Below, piece after piece: positions 1 to 8,745 of a DNA stretch of 39,917 nucleotides. The translations under genes and the position numbers were made by a program. The notes below the pieces were generated by a model. The model saw only the letters and a list, made by a program, of their open reading frames with translations, had not been told where the DNA came from and ran no database searches. The DNA is from Stenotrophomonas daejeonensis (GTDB taxonomy: Bacteria; Pseudomonadota; Gammaproteobacteria; Xanthomonadales; Xanthomonadaceae). The stretch's first letter is position 1. The number at the start of each line of letters is the position of its first letter. The stretch spans positions 1 to 39,917 of the forward strand of contig NZ_LDJP01000048.1 of assembly GCF_001431505.1 (NCBI RefSeq). The letters run 5' to 3'.

Positions 1-83
1 CGGATGAGGGGAGGACGAAGTCCGTGATGGTTAACCACCTGGACTCCGTTCGCCCGTCACCCCAACCCCCGCTCCGCGCCCCG

Positions 84-166
84 GCCCTTGCGCTGGCGCA
101 AGGGCGTTCGAGGGGCAGCGAACCGGTGGTTCGCAAGCTGCCCCTCTCACCCCGCAGGGAGAGGGG
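84..166. repeat. Cluster of nested hairpins in intergenic DNA
   Basis: Three inverted repeats lie side by side in the 229 bases before the first gene. There is a perfect 10-bp stem (84-93 with 96-105, 2-nt loop). A two-tier stem follows (110-119 with 137-146, inner arms 118-124 with 128-134). The third is an 8-bp stem (141-148 with 159-166). The second and third share bases 141-146, so they cannot form together. The CCCCTCTC/GAGAGGGG unit recurs at 23361, which suggests a dispersed intergenic repeat rather than a gene-specific regulator. Bases 1-83 hold nothing I can identify apart from a weak imperfect stem at 16-52. Confidence 0.6.
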
Positions 167-229
167 CTTTAATCTTGCATTTTGTCGCCCGGTAGAAAAT
201 CTCCTGATCACGCAGCAACCTTCGTACCC

Positions 230-409
230 ATGAACCAGCCTTCGCCCAACACTTCCACCCACATCCCCGAAATGGTGATCGCCACCGTGGCCGGCGTCGC
301 CTTCGCGATGAAAACCGGCCATTACCTGACCGGCATCCTCCTCGGTATCGCCTTGGGCGTGGTGTTGAGCCTGGTCGGCACCGCCATCCGCGCAAGGAGC
401 AAACGCTGA
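230..409 (+). CDS. Small hypothetical membrane protein, 59 aa
   Basis: No family is recognised. The 59-residue product has a polar N-terminus (about 13 residues), then two hydrophobic stretches (about residues 14-25 and 31-49) and ends in a basic tail, ARSKR, which suggests a small inner-membrane protein with the tail in the cytoplasm. The ATG at 230 is chosen because an upstream TTG at 182 would only add residues of non-coding appearance. No clear Shine-Dalgarno is visible. The stop codon overlaps the folP start by one base (TGATG), so translation of folP is probably coupled to it. That coupling and the coherent hydrophobic pattern are the reasons for calling it real; function is unknown. 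Confidence 0.65.
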   Translation: MNQPSPNTSTHIPEMVIATVAGVAFAMKTGHYLTGILLGIALGVVLSLVGTAIRARSKR

Positions 410-1305
410 TGTTCGATACTTCCCCGGTACTGGATTGCGCGGGCCGCCTGTTGCGGCTGGACCGGCCGCGGGTGATGGGCATCGTCAACGTCACCCCGGA
501 TTCGTTCTCCGATGGCGGCCTGCATTTCGACACCGGCGCGGCCATCGCCCACGGGTTGGCGCTGGTGGAGCAGGGCGCCGACCTGCTGGACGTGGGCGGC
601 GAGTCCACCCGCCCCGGCGCCGCGCCGGTGTCGGTGCAACAGGAGATCGAGCGCGTGGTGCCGGTGATCGAGGCACTGGTGGCGCGTACCGGCGTGCCGG
701 TCAGCGTCGATACCTGCAAGCCCGAGGTGATGCGCGCGGCGCTGGCCGCCGGCGCCGGCATGGTCAACGACGTGCAGGCCCTGCGCCAACCCGGCGCGCT
801 GGAGGTGGTGGCCGGTTCCGGTGCCGCCGTGGTTCTGATGCACGCGCTGGGCGGCCCGCACGATGCCGGCATGGCGCACGCTTACGACGACGTGGCCGGC
901 GAGGTGCAGCGCTTCCTGGCCGAGCGCATCTTCGCCGCGGAAATGGCCGGCATCGCCCGCGCCCGGCTGGTGGCTGATCCCGGCTACGGCTTCAACAAGG
1001 ACACCGCGCAGAACTTCGCGCTGCTGGCGGCGCAGGAAAAGCTGCTGGCGCTGGGCGTGCCGCTGCTGGTGGGCCTGTCGCGCAAACGCTGCATCGGCGA
1101 GGTCACCGGGCGTGCGGTGGCCGGCGAACGCATCGCCGGTTCCGTGGCCGCGCACCTGCTGGCGGTGCAGCGCGGGGCGAAGATCGTGCGCGTGCACGAC
1201 GTGGCCGCCACGATCGATGCGCTCAAGGTGCTGGCCGCGCTCGACGCGGTGCCGGCGCCGCGCGCCGACAGGCCGGTGCTGCCGCGCTGGCCGGACGAGG
1301 ACTGA
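409..1305 (+). CDS. folP: Dihydropteroate synthase
   Basis: Condenses 6-hydroxymethyl-dihydropterin pyrophosphate with p-aminobenzoate to dihydropteroate in cytosolic folate synthesis; this is the sulfonamide target. At 298 residues it is slightly longer than usual, because of a proline-rich C-terminal tail. Family motifs are in order: [15 protein letters not shown] near residues 24-38, [44 protein letters not shown] and the terminal VRVHDV. The start overlaps the stop of the small membrane protein and its own stop overlaps the miaA start (TGATG), so the three are probably read from one mRNA. Confidence 0.97.
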   Translation: MFDTSPVLDCAGRLLRLDRPRVMGIVNVTPDSFSDGGLHFDTGAAIAHGLALVEQGADLLDVGGESTRPGAAPVSVQQEIERVVPVIEALVARTGVPVSVDTCKPEVMRAALAAGAGMVNDVQALRQPGALEVVAGSGAAVVLMHALGGPHDAGMAHAYDDVAGEVQRFLAERIFAAEMAGIARARLVADPGYGFNKDTAQNFALLAAQEKLLALGVPLLVGLSRKRCIGEVTGRAVAGERIAGSVAAHLLAVQRGAKIVRVHDVAATIDALKVLAALDAVPAPRADRPVLPRWPDED

Positions 1306-2258
1306 TGCCGGCCGATACCCGCCCGCTGGCGATCGCCCTGATGGGCCCGACCGCCTCGGGCAAGACCGCGGCGGCCATCGAGCTGGCGCAGGCGCATGGC
1401 GGTGAAATCGTCAGCGTCGACTCGGCGCTGGTGTACCGCGGGCTGGACATCGGCGCGGCCAAGCCGGACATGGCCGAGCGCGCCGGCATCGCCCACCACC
1501 TGCTGGACCTGCGCGACCCTTGGCAGGCCTATTCGGCCGCCGAGTTCGCCAGCGATGCGGCCGCGGCGGTGCGCGGCATCGTCGCGCGCGGCAAGCTGCC
1601 GATCCTCGCCGGTGGCACCGGCCTGTATTTCCGCGCGTTGCTGCAAGGCCTGTCGCCGATGCCGGAAGCCGATGCGGCCATTCGCGCGCAGATCAGCGCC
1701 GAGGCCGATACCGATGGTTGGCCGGCACTGCATGCGCAACTGGCGCGAATCGATCCGGTGGCAGCCAAACGCATCCACGCCACCGATCCGCAGCGCATCC
1801 AGCGTGCGCTGGAAGTGCATCGCCTGACCGGCAAGCCGATCAGCTACTGGCAGGCGCGGCCCGGCCTCGCCCGCCTGCCGGCGCGCGTGTTGAAGCTGGT
1901 GCTGGCGCCGGCCGAGCGTGCGGTGCTGCACCGGCGCATCGAAACGCGTTTCGACCTGATGCTGGCGCAGGGCTTTCTCGACGAAGTGCGCCGCCTGCGC
2001 GCACTGCCACGGATGACCGAGGTGGAAAACCCGCTGGACCTGCCGGCCATCCGTGCGGTCGGCTACCGCCAGGCGTGGCAGTTCCTCGACGGGCAGGGCA
2101 GCGCCGCCGAGTTCCGCGACCGGGGCATCTTCGCCACCCGGCAGTTGGCCAAGCGCCAGCTCACCTGGCTGCGCGGCGAGCTGGACGCGCGCTGGTTCGA
2201 TCCGGCCGGCGACATGCCGCGCCTGCGCGAGGCGGTTTCGCTGTTTCTGGCAAGGTGA
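1305..2258 (+). CDS. miaA: tRNA dimethylallyltransferase
   Basis: Transfers the dimethylallyl group from DMAPP to N6 of A37 in tRNAs reading UNN codons, giving i6A37, the substrate of MiaB, whose gene lies at the other end of this window. The protein has 317 residues, normal for the family. Visible are the P-loop GPTASGKT (residues 14-21), [16 protein letters not shown], the [11 protein letters not shown] segment and the [12 protein letters not shown] motif near the C-terminus. It starts inside the folP stop and is followed 84 bases later by hfq, the usual miaA-hfq-hflX order of gammaproteobacteria. Confidence 0.97.
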   Translation: MPADTRPLAIALMGPTASGKTAAAIELAQAHGGEIVSVDSALVYRGLDIGAAKPDMAERAGIAHHLLDLRDPWQAYSAAEFASDAAAAVRGIVARGKLPILAGGTGLYFRALLQGLSPMPEADAAIRAQISAEADTDGWPALHAQLARIDPVAAKRIHATDPQRIQRALEVHRLTGKPISYWQARPGLARLPARVLKLVLAPAERAVLHRRIETRFDLMLAQGFLDEVRRLRALPRMTEVENPLDLPAIRAVGYRQAWQFLDGQGSAAEFRDRGIFATRQLAKRQLTWLRGELDARWFDPAGDMPRLREAVSLFLAR

Positions 2259-2288
2259 GCGGGCGTGCGGCGGTGTACCATCGGCACT

Positions 2289-2337
2289 CCGGAGCGGTGG
2301 GGGAACCGCTTCGGCCCATAAGAACAATAACGAGGAG
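2289..2337 (+). promoter_or_regulatory. hfq leader: hairpin, (ARN)4 motif and ribosome binding site
   Basis: The hfq leader contains a 10-bp stem (2289-2298 with 2305-2314, one G-U pair in RNA, 6-nt loop). It is followed by four consecutive A-R-N triplets, AAG AAC AAT AAC (2320-2331), that run directly into the Shine-Dalgarno GAGGAG (2332-2337), five bases before the ATG. (ARN)n is the known RNA ligand of the Hfq distal face, and E. coli hfq is known to autoregulate its translation. That this site does so here is inference. Confidence 0.55.
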
Positions 2338-2342
2338 TTGAC

Positions 2343-2618
2343 ATGTCCAAGGGGCAATCCCTGCAGGATCCTTTTCTGAACGCATTGCGCCGCGAGCGGG
2401 TGCCGGTGTCGGTGTACCTGGTCAACGGCATCAAGCTGCAGGGCACGATCGAGTCGTTCGACCAGTTCGTGGTGCTGCTGCGCAATACCGTCAGCCAGAT
2501 GGTCTACAAGCACGCCATTTCCACCGTGGTGCCGGCGCGCAACGTCAAGGTCGGGCCGGGCGGTGGTTACGTGCAGTCGGCGGACAACGGCCAGGCAGGC
2601 GATGACGACAACGAATAA
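2343..2618 (+). CDS. hfq: RNA chaperone Hfq
   Basis: Hexameric Sm-like RNA-binding protein that pairs small RNAs with mRNA targets. It has 91 residues, with the Sm fold at about 7-68 and a short acidic tail (DDDNE). Residues of the proximal face (Q8, F42, K56-H57 in YKHAIS), the rim (R16, R17, R19 in RRER) and the distal face (Y25, G29-I30-K31) are all conserved as in E. coli Hfq. A strong GAGGAG sits five bases before the ATG, preceded by the (ARN)4 motif. It lies between miaA and hflX, its usual neighbours. Confidence 0.99.
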   Translation: MSKGQSLQDPFLNALRRERVPVSVYLVNGIKLQGTIESFDQFVVLLRNTVSQMVYKHAISTVVPARNVKVGPGGGYVQSADNGQAGDDDNE

Positions 2619-2632
2619 GCAGGACGTGGCGC

Positions 2633-3943
2633 GTGTTTGACCGTTCGAAGAAGGGCGAACACGCGCTGTTGATCCAGCCGCACTTCGGCCGGCTGGAAGA
2701 GGATGTGCTGGAAGAGTTCACCGACCTGGCCCGCTCGGCCGGCGCCGGCATCGCGGCCACCGTGACCGCCCGCATCGACCGTCCCAATCCCTCGACCCTG
2801 ATCGGCAGCGGCAAGCTGGACGAAGTGAAGGCGGCTGCCGAAGCGACCGGCGCCGACCTGGTGCTGGTCAACCACCCGCTCACCCCGGTGCAGGAGCGCA
2901 ACCTCGAACGCTTCCTCGAGCGGCGCGTGATCGACCGCACCGGGCTGATCCTGGACATCTTCGCCCAGCGTGCGCACAGCCACGAGGGAAAGTTGCAGGT
3001 GGAGCTGGCGCAGCTGCGCCACCTTGCGACCCGGCTGGTACGCGGCTGGACCCACCTGGAGCGCCAGCGCGGCGGTTCCATCGGCCTGCGCGGTCCCGGC
3101 GAAACCCAGCTGGAAACCGACCGCCGCCTGTTGCAGAAGCGCGTGGAGCAGTTGCAAAAGCGGCTGGAAAAGGTGGAGGTGCAGCGCACCCAGATGCGCC
3201 GCGCGCGCGTGCGCAGCGAGATGCCGCGGGTGGCGCTGGTCGGCTACACCAATGCCGGCAAGTCCACCCTGTTCAACGCATTGACCGGTGCCGGCGCCTA
3301 TGCCGCCGACCAGCTGTTCGCCACGCTCGACCCGACCGTGCGCCGCATCGCGCTGCCCGGCGGCAACGCCATGCTGGCCGACACCGTCGGCTTCGTCCGC
3401 GACCTGCCGCACGAACTGGTGGCCGCGTTCCGCTCCACCCTGAGCGAAGCGCGCGAGGCGGATTTCCTGCTGCACCTGGTCGATGCCGCCGACCCGCTGC
3501 GCGAGGAACGCATCGCCCAGGTGGACGAGGTGCTGGAGGCGGTGGGTGCCGGTGAGCTGCCGCAGCTGCTGGTGTTCAACAAGATCGACCGCATCGAAGG
3601 TGCGGACGTGCGCCACGACGCGCAGGACGGCGTGCCGGACGAGGCCCGCCGCGAGCGGGTATGGATTTCTGCGCGCGACGGCCGCGGGCTGGAGTTGCTG
3701 CAATCGGTGCTGGGCAAGCGCCTGGGCCTGCAGCACGTCACCGGCAGCGTGCGCCTGCCGCCCGAAGCCGGGCGGCTGCGCTCTCGCCTGCACCAGCTGG
3801 AGGTCATCCGCAGCGAACAGGCCGACGAGGAAGGCTGGCTGGTCGAGGTGGACATCCCCATCGCCGAAGCCGAGAAGCTGGCCGCCGGCGCCGACGGCCA
3901 GGTGATCCGCGCGCTGCTGCCGGAGCGTGAGCCGGAGTGGTGA
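2633..3943 (+). CDS. hflX: Ribosome-associated GTPase HflX
   Basis: GTPase that binds the 50S subunit and splits stalled ribosomes after stress. It has 436 residues. The N-terminal HflX domain (about 10-190) contains the glycine-rich RGPGETQLETDRR (about 153-165) and a coiled coil. The G domain follows with G1 GYTNAGKST (204-212), G3 DTVGF (250-254) and G4 NKID (316-319). The C-terminal extension after residue 370 is typical of proteobacterial HflX. The start is GTG, 14 bases after hfq, supported by AGGA at 2621-2624. Confidence 0.96.
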   Translation: MFDRSKKGEHALLIQPHFGRLEEDVLEEFTDLARSAGAGIAATVTARIDRPNPSTLIGSGKLDEVKAAAEATGADLVLVNHPLTPVQERNLERFLERRVIDRTGLILDIFAQRAHSHEGKLQVELAQLRHLATRLVRGWTHLERQRGGSIGLRGPGETQLETDRRLLQKRVEQLQKRLEKVEVQRTQMRRARVRSEMPRVALVGYTNAGKSTLFNALTGAGAYAADQLFATLDPTVRRIALPGGNAMLADTVGFVRDLPHELVAAFRSTLSEAREADFLLHLVDAADPLREERIAQVDEVLEAVGAGELPQLLVFNKIDRIEGADVRHDAQDGVPDEARRERVWISARDGRGLELLQSVLGKRLGLQHVTGSVRLPPEAGRLRSRLHQLEVIRSEQADEEGWLVEVDIPIAEAEKLAAGADGQVIRALLPEREPEW

Positions 3944-3954
3944 GCAACCGCAAT

Positions 3955-3986
3955 CCGTAGGAGCGCACCAAGGTGCGCTCCTACGG
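3955..3986. repeat. GTAG-type palindrome between convergent hflX and psd
   Basis: A perfect 15-bp inverted repeat with a 2-base loop (3955-3969 and 3972-3986) fills nearly the whole space between the hflX and psd stop codons. The arms begin CCGTAGGAGCG. Short T-rich bases follow on the plus strand (3988-3990). The sequence resembles single GTAG-type REP elements of Stenotrophomonas. It probably also acts as a bidirectional terminator for the two convergent genes. Confidence 0.75.
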
Positions 3987-3988
3987 GT

Positions 3989-4831
3989 TTATTGCAGTGT
4001 CGCCAGCCGCTGGCCCAGTTGCACGGGGCTTTCGGCTTTCAGCGCCGGGTCGAATGCCGCCACGCCCGGCGGCAGCAATACGATCACGGTGCTGCCGTAG
4101 TTGAAGCGCGCCATCTCGGCGAACCTTTCCAGGGTGATGCCCTTGCCGCGCCAGTCCTTGCGGGTGATACGGTCGCCATAGGCCGGGATTTCCTCGCCGC
4201 TCCATACCGTTTCCACGCCGCTGACCAGCAGTGCGCCGACCATCACCTGCACCATTGGCCCGAAATCGGTGTCGAAGTGGCATACCAGCCGCTCGTTGCG
4301 GGCGAACAGGCGCGGCACTCCCGCCACCGCGGCCGGGCCGACGCTGAACAGCCGCCCCGGCACGTGCACGGTTTCGCGCAGGGTGCCGGTCCACGGCATA
4401 TGCACGCGGTGGTAGTCGCGCGGGGACAGGTACACGGTGGCGAACAGGCCGTCGGCGAACGGTTCGGCAGCGGCCGCGTCGCCGAGCAGTTCGGCGGCGG
4501 TGAACGACTGGCCCTTGGCCTGGAAGATGCGGCCGTCCTCGATCGGGCCGAGCTGGCTGATGCGGCCGTCGGCGGGCATCAGCAGGGTGCGCGGGTCGGC
4601 GTCGGCCACGCGCGCGCCGGGCTTCAATGCGCGGGTGAAGAAGCTGTTGAAGCTGGCATAGCCGCGCGGGTCGGGGTTGGCGGCTTCGGCGAGGTTGACG
4701 CCGAACTTGCGGGTCACGGTGTCGATCAGCCAGCGCGAGATGCGCGGGTTTTGCGAATAGGCCAGCGAACGGGCAAGCGAGGACAGCAGGCGGTGCGGCA
4801 GCGCGTAGGTGAGCGTTGTCAGCAGGGTCAT
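3989..4831 (-). CDS. psd: Phosphatidylserine decarboxylase proenzyme
   Basis: Converts phosphatidylserine to phosphatidylethanolamine at the inner membrane. The proenzyme cleaves itself to form a pyruvoyl prosthetic group. The 280-residue protein shows the proenzyme hallmarks: PADG with D88, YHRVHMP with H141 and H144, and the GST self-cleavage site (246-248, S247 becomes the pyruvoyl group; E. coli has LGST, here NYGST). The ATG at 4831 overlaps the stop of the upstream SCO1-like gene by four bases (ATGA), so the two are translationally coupled. The frame stays open far upstream, but that region is the shadow of the SCO1 gene. Confidence 0.96.
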   Translation of the reverse strand: MTLLTTLTYALPHRLLSSLARSLAYSQNPRISRWLIDTVTRKFGVNLAEAANPDPRGYASFNSFFTRALKPGARVADADPRTLLMPADGRISQLGPIEDGRIFQAKGQSFTAAELLGDAAAAEPFADGLFATVYLSPRDYHRVHMPWTGTLRETVHVPGRLFSVGPAAVAGVPRLFARNERLVCHFDTDFGPMVQVMVGALLVSGVETVWSGEEIPAYGDRITRKDWRGKGITLERFAEMARFNYGSTVIVLLPPGVAAFDPALKAESPVQLGQRLATLQ

Positions 4832-5475
4832 GGAGCGGATTTTCCGGTGAGCTTGGTCAGGTCGCGGGCGATGGCCTGCGGGTCGAACGGGGGGCGCATC
4901 AGCCCGGCCAGCCGGCCCTCGGGGTCGAGCACGGCGATGCTGGCCGAGTGGTCCATGCTGTAGTCGTTCGGGTTGGCCTTGAAGTTCTTGCCCGGCGCTT
5001 TCTGGAACACGAGGCCGAGCGGGGTGGCGAAGCGCTCCAGCGACGGCACGTCGGCGGTGGCGGCGAGGGTGTCCTTGTGGAAGGCGTGGGCGTATTCGCC
5101 CAGCCGCGCCGGGGTATCGCGCTCGGGGTCCACGGAGACGAACACCACGCGCGGGCGCAGGCTTTCGGGGATGCTTTCCCATTGCTTCTGCGCACGCGCC
5201 AGCTCGGCCAGCGTGGTCGGGCACACGTCGGGGCAGGAGGTGAAGCCGAGGAACACCAGCGTCCAGTGCCCGCGCAGCTCGCCGGGGATCAGGCGGGTGC
5301 CGTCGGATTGGCCCAGGCTGAAATCCGGCAGCGCGCGCGGGGTGGGGTAGAAGATGATCGAGCCGGTGTCGCGCTTGCCTGCGCCGGCCGGGCCGAACAC
5401 CTTCTGCGCCAGCAGCAGGCCCAGTGCCGCCGCCAGCGCGATGGCCAGGACGATGCCGGTATTGCGGTTGAACAT
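4828..5475 (-). CDS. SCO1/SenC-family copper chaperone
   Basis: Thioredoxin-fold, membrane-anchored protein of the SCO family, which delivers copper to the CuA centre of cytochrome c oxidase or acts as a thiol-disulfide reductase in the periplasm. It has 215 residues, with an N-terminal anchor at about 8-27, then the copper motif CPDVC (C81, C85) and the distal histidine H176 in MDHSAS, so all three copper ligands are present. The start at 5475 is supported by GGAG nine bases upstream; the frame upstream looks non-coding. The gene ends inside the start of psd (ATGA). No oxidase subunit lies nearby. Confidence 0.93.
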   Translation of the reverse strand: MFNRNTGIVLAIALAAALGLLLAQKVFGPAGAGKRDTGSIIFYPTPRALPDFSLGQSDGTRLIPGELRGHWTLVFLGFTSCPDVCPTTLAELARAQKQWESIPESLRPRVVFVSVDPERDTPARLGEYAHAFHKDTLAATADVPSLERFATPLGLVFQKAPGKNFKANPNDYSMDHSASIAVLDPEGRLAGLMRPPFDPQAIARDLTKLTGKSAP

Positions 5476-5594
5476 GGGCCGATTCTCCGTGGCGGGGCGG
5501 TGGGGTGGCGCTGGTGCGTGGCGGTGCGGGCAGGATGCCGGGCGATTGCCGAAGTTTCGGCTGCAACCGGCGCTCAATATACCGGGTGCGTGCC

Positions 5595-5600
5595 TATAAT
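5595..5600 (+). promoter_or_regulatory. Candidate -10 element for prmB-aroC
   Basis: TATAAT matches the sigma-70 -10 consensus exactly and lies 30 bases before the prmB ATG, in the 155-base region divergent from the SCO1-like gene. There is no convincing -35 at 16-18 bases upstream, so confidence is limited. prmB itself has no clear Shine-Dalgarno. Confidence 0.45.
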
Positions 5601-5630
5601 CGCAGTCCATTCAAGCCTTTCCGTATCCCC

Positions 5631-6557
5631 ATGACTGCCCAGGCGGCCGCCGAACTCCACACGATCATCGACCTGATCCGCTACGGCGCCAGCCGTTTCA
5701 ACGCCGCGGGCCTGACCTTCGGACACAGCTACGACAACGCGCTGGACGAGGCCACCAGCCTGGTGCTGCACGCGCTGCACCTGCCGCCGGACCTGGGTCC
5801 GGCCTACGGCCAGGCGCGCGTGCTGGGCGACGAAAAACTGCAGGTGCTGGCGCTGTTCGAGCGCCGCATCGCCGAGCGCGTGCCGGCCGCCTACCTGATC
5901 GGCGAGGCGTGGTTCGCCGGGTTGAGCTTCAAGAGCGATGCGCGCGCGCTGGTACCGCGTTCGCCGATCGCCGAGCTGATCCTGGAGGGCTTCGAGCCGT
6001 GGCTGGCCGGGCGCGAGGTCACCCGCGCGCTGGACCTGTGCACCGGCTCGGGCTGCATCGCCATCGCGATGGGACATCATCATCCGAACTGGCAGGTGGA
6101 CGGCAGCGACATCAACGACGCCGCGCTGTCGCTGGCCGCCGAGAACAAGGAACGCCTGCTCGCGCACAACGTCGAGCTGGTCAAGAGCGACCTGTTCGAT
6201 GGGCTGGCCGGCCGCACCTACGAACTGATCGTCACCAACCCGCCCTACGTCACCAACGACGAGACCGACGCGCTGCCGCGCGAATACGCGCACGAGCCGG
6301 AACTGGCGCTGCGCGCCGGCGATGATGGCCTGGACCTGGTACTGAAGATCCTGCGCGACGCGCCCGACCACCTCACCGAGGACGGCCTGCTGATCTGCGA
6401 GGTCGGCGACAGTGAGCAGCACGTGACGCGCCTGCTGCCGGAGCTGGGCCTGGCGTGGATCGAGTTCAAGGTCGGGCAGATGGGCATCTTCGCGGTCGAG
6501 GCCGCCGAGCTGCGTGCCCACCACGCGCGCATCGCCGAGCTGGCGGCGCAGCGATGA
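5631..6557 (+). CDS. prmB: 50S ribosomal protein L3 glutamine N5-methyltransferase
   Basis: SAM-dependent enzyme that methylates the side-chain amide of a conserved glutamine in ribosomal protein L3. It has 308 residues. It shows the N-terminal helical domain, the PrmB-type motif [10 protein letters not shown] (about 108-117), the SAM-binding DLCTGSG (135-141) and the catalytic NPPY (203-206). The RSPIAE sequence, in place of RPDTE, favours PrmB over the paralogue PrmC. The ATG at 5631 matches the family start; the open frame from 5505 adds non-homologous residues. Its stop overlaps the aroC start (ATGA), the prmB-aroC order also seen in enterobacteria. Confidence 0.95.
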   Translation: MTAQAAAELHTIIDLIRYGASRFNAAGLTFGHSYDNALDEATSLVLHALHLPPDLGPAYGQARVLGDEKLQVLALFERRIAERVPAAYLIGEAWFAGLSFKSDARALVPRSPIAELILEGFEPWLAGREVTRALDLCTGSGCIAIAMGHHHPNWQVDGSDINDAALSLAAENKERLLAHNVELVKSDLFDGLAGRTYELIVTNPPYVTNDETDALPREYAHEPELALRAGDDGLDLVLKILRDAPDHLTEDGLLICEVGDSEQHVTRLLPELGLAWIEFKVGQMGIFAVEAAELRAHHARIAELAAQR

Positions 6558-7657
6558 GCTCCAATTCCTTCGGCAGGCTGCTGGCCGTCACCACCTTCGG
6601 CGAATCGCACGGGCCGGCCATCGGCTGCGTGATAGATGGTTGCCCGCCGGGGCTGGAGATCGCGCCGGAGGAGTTCGCCCACGACCTGCAGCGCCGCGCC
6701 ACCGGCAAGAGCCGCCACACTTCGGCGCGGCGCGAGGCCGACGAGGTGGAGATCCTCTCCGGCGTCTACGAAGGCCGCACCACCGGCACCCCGATCGCGC
6801 TGCTGATCCGCAACACCGACCAGCGCAGCAAGGACTACGGCAGCATCGCCGCGCAGTTCCGCCCGGGCCATGCCGACTACAGCTACTGGCAGAAGTACGG
6901 CATCCGCGACCCGCGCGGCGGCGGCCGTTCCTCGGCGCGCGAAACCACCATGCGCGTGGCCGCCGGCGTCATCGCCAAAAAGTGGTTGCGGCAGCGTTAC
7001 GGCGTGACCGTGCGCGGTCATCTCTCGCAACTGGGCGAAATCGTTCCGGCCGGCTTCGACTGGAGCGCGGTCGAGGACAACCCGTTCTTCTGGCCGCACG
7101 CGCCGCAGGTGCCGGAGCTGGAGGCGTACATGGATGCGCTGCGCAAGTCGGGCGATTCGGTCGGCGCGCGCGTGAACGTGATTGCCGACGGCGTGCCGCC
7201 GGGCTGGGGCGAGCCGATCTACGGCAAGCTCGACGGCGAGATCGCCGCGGCATTGATGAGCATCAACGCGGTCAAGGGCGTGGAGATCGGCGACGGCTTC
7301 GCCAGCGCTGCGCAGAAGGGCACCGAACACCGCGACCTGATCACGCCCGAAGGCTTCCAGTCCAACCATGCCGGCGGCATCCTCGGCGGCATCGCCACCG
7401 GCCAGCAGATCGTCGCCTCGATGGTGCTCAAGCCCACCTCCAGCCTGCGCCTGCCCGGCGCGACGGTGGACGTGGCCGGCAACCCGGTCGACGTCATCAC
7501 CACCGGCCGCCACGATCCCTGCGTCGGCATCCGCGCCACGCCCATCGCCGAGGCGATGCTGGCGCTGGTGCTGATGGACCAGGCGCTGCGCCACCGTGCG
7601 CAATGTGGCGACGTCGGCGATGTTTCCCCGCGCATCCCCGGAAGCCTCGATGGCTGA
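6554..7657 (+). CDS. aroC: Chorismate synthase
   Basis: Converts 5-enolpyruvylshikimate 3-phosphate to chorismate with reduced FMN, the last step of the shikimate pathway. It has 367 residues, full length. Signatures include [15 protein letters not shown] (about 15-29), the basic [16 protein letters not shown], the glycine/arginine-rich [13 protein letters not shown] and the late HDPCVGIR with its conserved histidine. The start overlaps the prmB stop by four bases. Other shikimate genes, aroB and aroK, lie in a separate operon at 15295-16943. Confidence 0.98.
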   Translation: MSSNSFGRLLAVTTFGESHGPAIGCVIDGCPPGLEIAPEEFAHDLQRRATGKSRHTSARREADEVEILSGVYEGRTTGTPIALLIRNTDQRSKDYGSIAAQFRPGHADYSYWQKYGIRDPRGGGRSSARETTMRVAAGVIAKKWLRQRYGVTVRGHLSQLGEIVPAGFDWSAVEDNPFFWPHAPQVPELEAYMDALRKSGDSVGARVNVIADGVPPGWGEPIYGKLDGEIAAALMSINAVKGVEIGDGFASAAQKGTEHRDLITPEGFQSNHAGGILGGIATGQQIVASMVLKPTSSLRLPGATVDVAGNPVDVITTGRHDPCVGIRATPIAEAMLALVLMDQALRHRAQCGDVGDVSPRIPGSLDG

Positions 7658-8663
7658 GCGCCGGCCCCGCGTCTGGGTATCGCAGCCGCTGTTCGACGAC
7701 ACCGTCGCGCAGCTGGCCGCATACTGCGACGTGGTCGCCACGCCCGCTGTCACCGCGTATGACAGCGCCGCGCTGGCGGCGCACCTGTCCGGCGCCGACG
7801 GCGCGCTGGTCACGCTCAACGAACGCATCGGCGCGGCGGAAATCGCCGATGCGCCGGCACTGAAGGTCGTCGCCAACATCGGCGTCGGCTACAACAACCT
7901 CGACCTTGCGGCATTGAGCGCGGCGGGCATCGTCGCCACCAACACCCCCGACGTGCTCACCGAGACCACCGCCGACCTCGGTTTCGCGTTGCTGATGGCG
8001 GCGGCACGGCGCATCGTCGAGTCCGACCGCTGGCTGCGCGAGGGCAACTGGGGGCAGTGGTCGTTCACCACCATGCTCGGCGCCGACCTGCACGGCAGCA
8101 CGCTGGGCATCCTCGGCATGGGCCGCATCGGCCAGGCCATCGCCCGCCGCGGCCACCACGGTTTCGGCATGAAGGTGCTGTACCACAACCGCTCGCGGCT
8201 GCCGCAGGAAACGGAGCGGGACGTCGGCGCGCGTTACGCCGGTTTCGACGAACTGCTGTCCAGCGCCGACCACCTGCTGCTGGTGCTGCCATACACCGCG
8301 CAGAACCACCACGTCATCGACGCCGCCGCGCTGGCGAAGATGAAGCCGACCGCCACGCTGGTGAACATCGCCCGCGGCGGCATCGTCGACGAGCTGGCGT
8401 TGGCCGGGGCGCTGGCCGGCGGCCGGCTGGCGTCGGCGGCGCTGGACGTCTACGAGAACGAACCCGCGGTGCGGCCGGAGCTGCTGGCCCTGCGCAACAT
8501 CGTGCTGACCCCGCACATCGGCAGCGCCTCGCTGGCCACGCGCCGGGCGATGGTGCAGGTGGCGGTGGACAACCTGCTGGCCGGGCTGGGCATCGGCGCG
8601 GACGCCGGCCGTCCCGCCAATGCGCTCAACGCCATCGCCGGCGGCAAAACCGAAAAACGATAG
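7650..8663 (+). CDS. D-isomer-specific 2-hydroxyacid dehydrogenase (glyoxylate/hydroxypyruvate reductase type)
   Basis: NAD(P)-dependent oxidoreductase of the D-2-hydroxyacid dehydrogenase family. It has 337 residues. The nucleotide-binding site is GMGRIG (156-161). The catalytic triad is present as R242 (NIARGG), E271 (YENEP) and H289 (LTPHIGS). The active-site loop ANIGVGYNN (75-83) resembles GhrB-type glyoxylate/hydroxypyruvate reductases, but substrate cannot be fixed from sequence; gluconate 2-dehydrogenase activity is also possible. The ATG at 7650 overlaps the aroC end by eight bases and has CCGGAAG upstream. An in-frame ATG at 7596 lies inside aroC and is less likely. Confidence 0.9.
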   Translation: MAERRPRVWVSQPLFDDTVAQLAAYCDVVATPAVTAYDSAALAAHLSGADGALVTLNERIGAAEIADAPALKVVANIGVGYNNLDLAALSAAGIVATNTPDVLTETTADLGFALLMAAARRIVESDRWLREGNWGQWSFTTMLGADLHGSTLGILGMGRIGQAIARRGHHGFGMKVLYHNRSRLPQETERDVGARYAGFDELLSSADHLLLVLPYTAQNHHVIDAAALAKMKPTATLVNIARGGIVDELALAGALAGGRLASAALDVYENEPAVRPELLALRNIVLTPHIGSASLATRRAMVQVAVDNLLAGLGIGADAGRPANALNAIAGGKTEKR

Positions 8664-8745
8664 GGAGCTTCCGGTTGTCCTGCCGGAGGTTCCCCGAACC
8701 TGGCCCGACGCGTGTCCTCCCTCTCCCCCCTTTCGAGAAATCCCC

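Noticed and set aside
1..25. Hammerhead-ribozyme-like string (GGATGAG...CGAAG)
   Set aside because: The core does not match CUGAUGA...GAAA and the flanks do not form stems I-III; the resemblance is superficial.
16..52. Imperfect stem (CGAAGTCC with GGACT..TTCG) that might be the end of a structured RNA
   Set aside because: The pairing is interrupted, lies at the window edge and matches no RNA family I can name.
3989..5566. A 525-residue SCO-Psd fusion protein suggested by one open frame
   Set aside because: The SCO1 protein is in a different frame; the upstream half of this frame is only its shadow, and psd has its own ATG at 4831.
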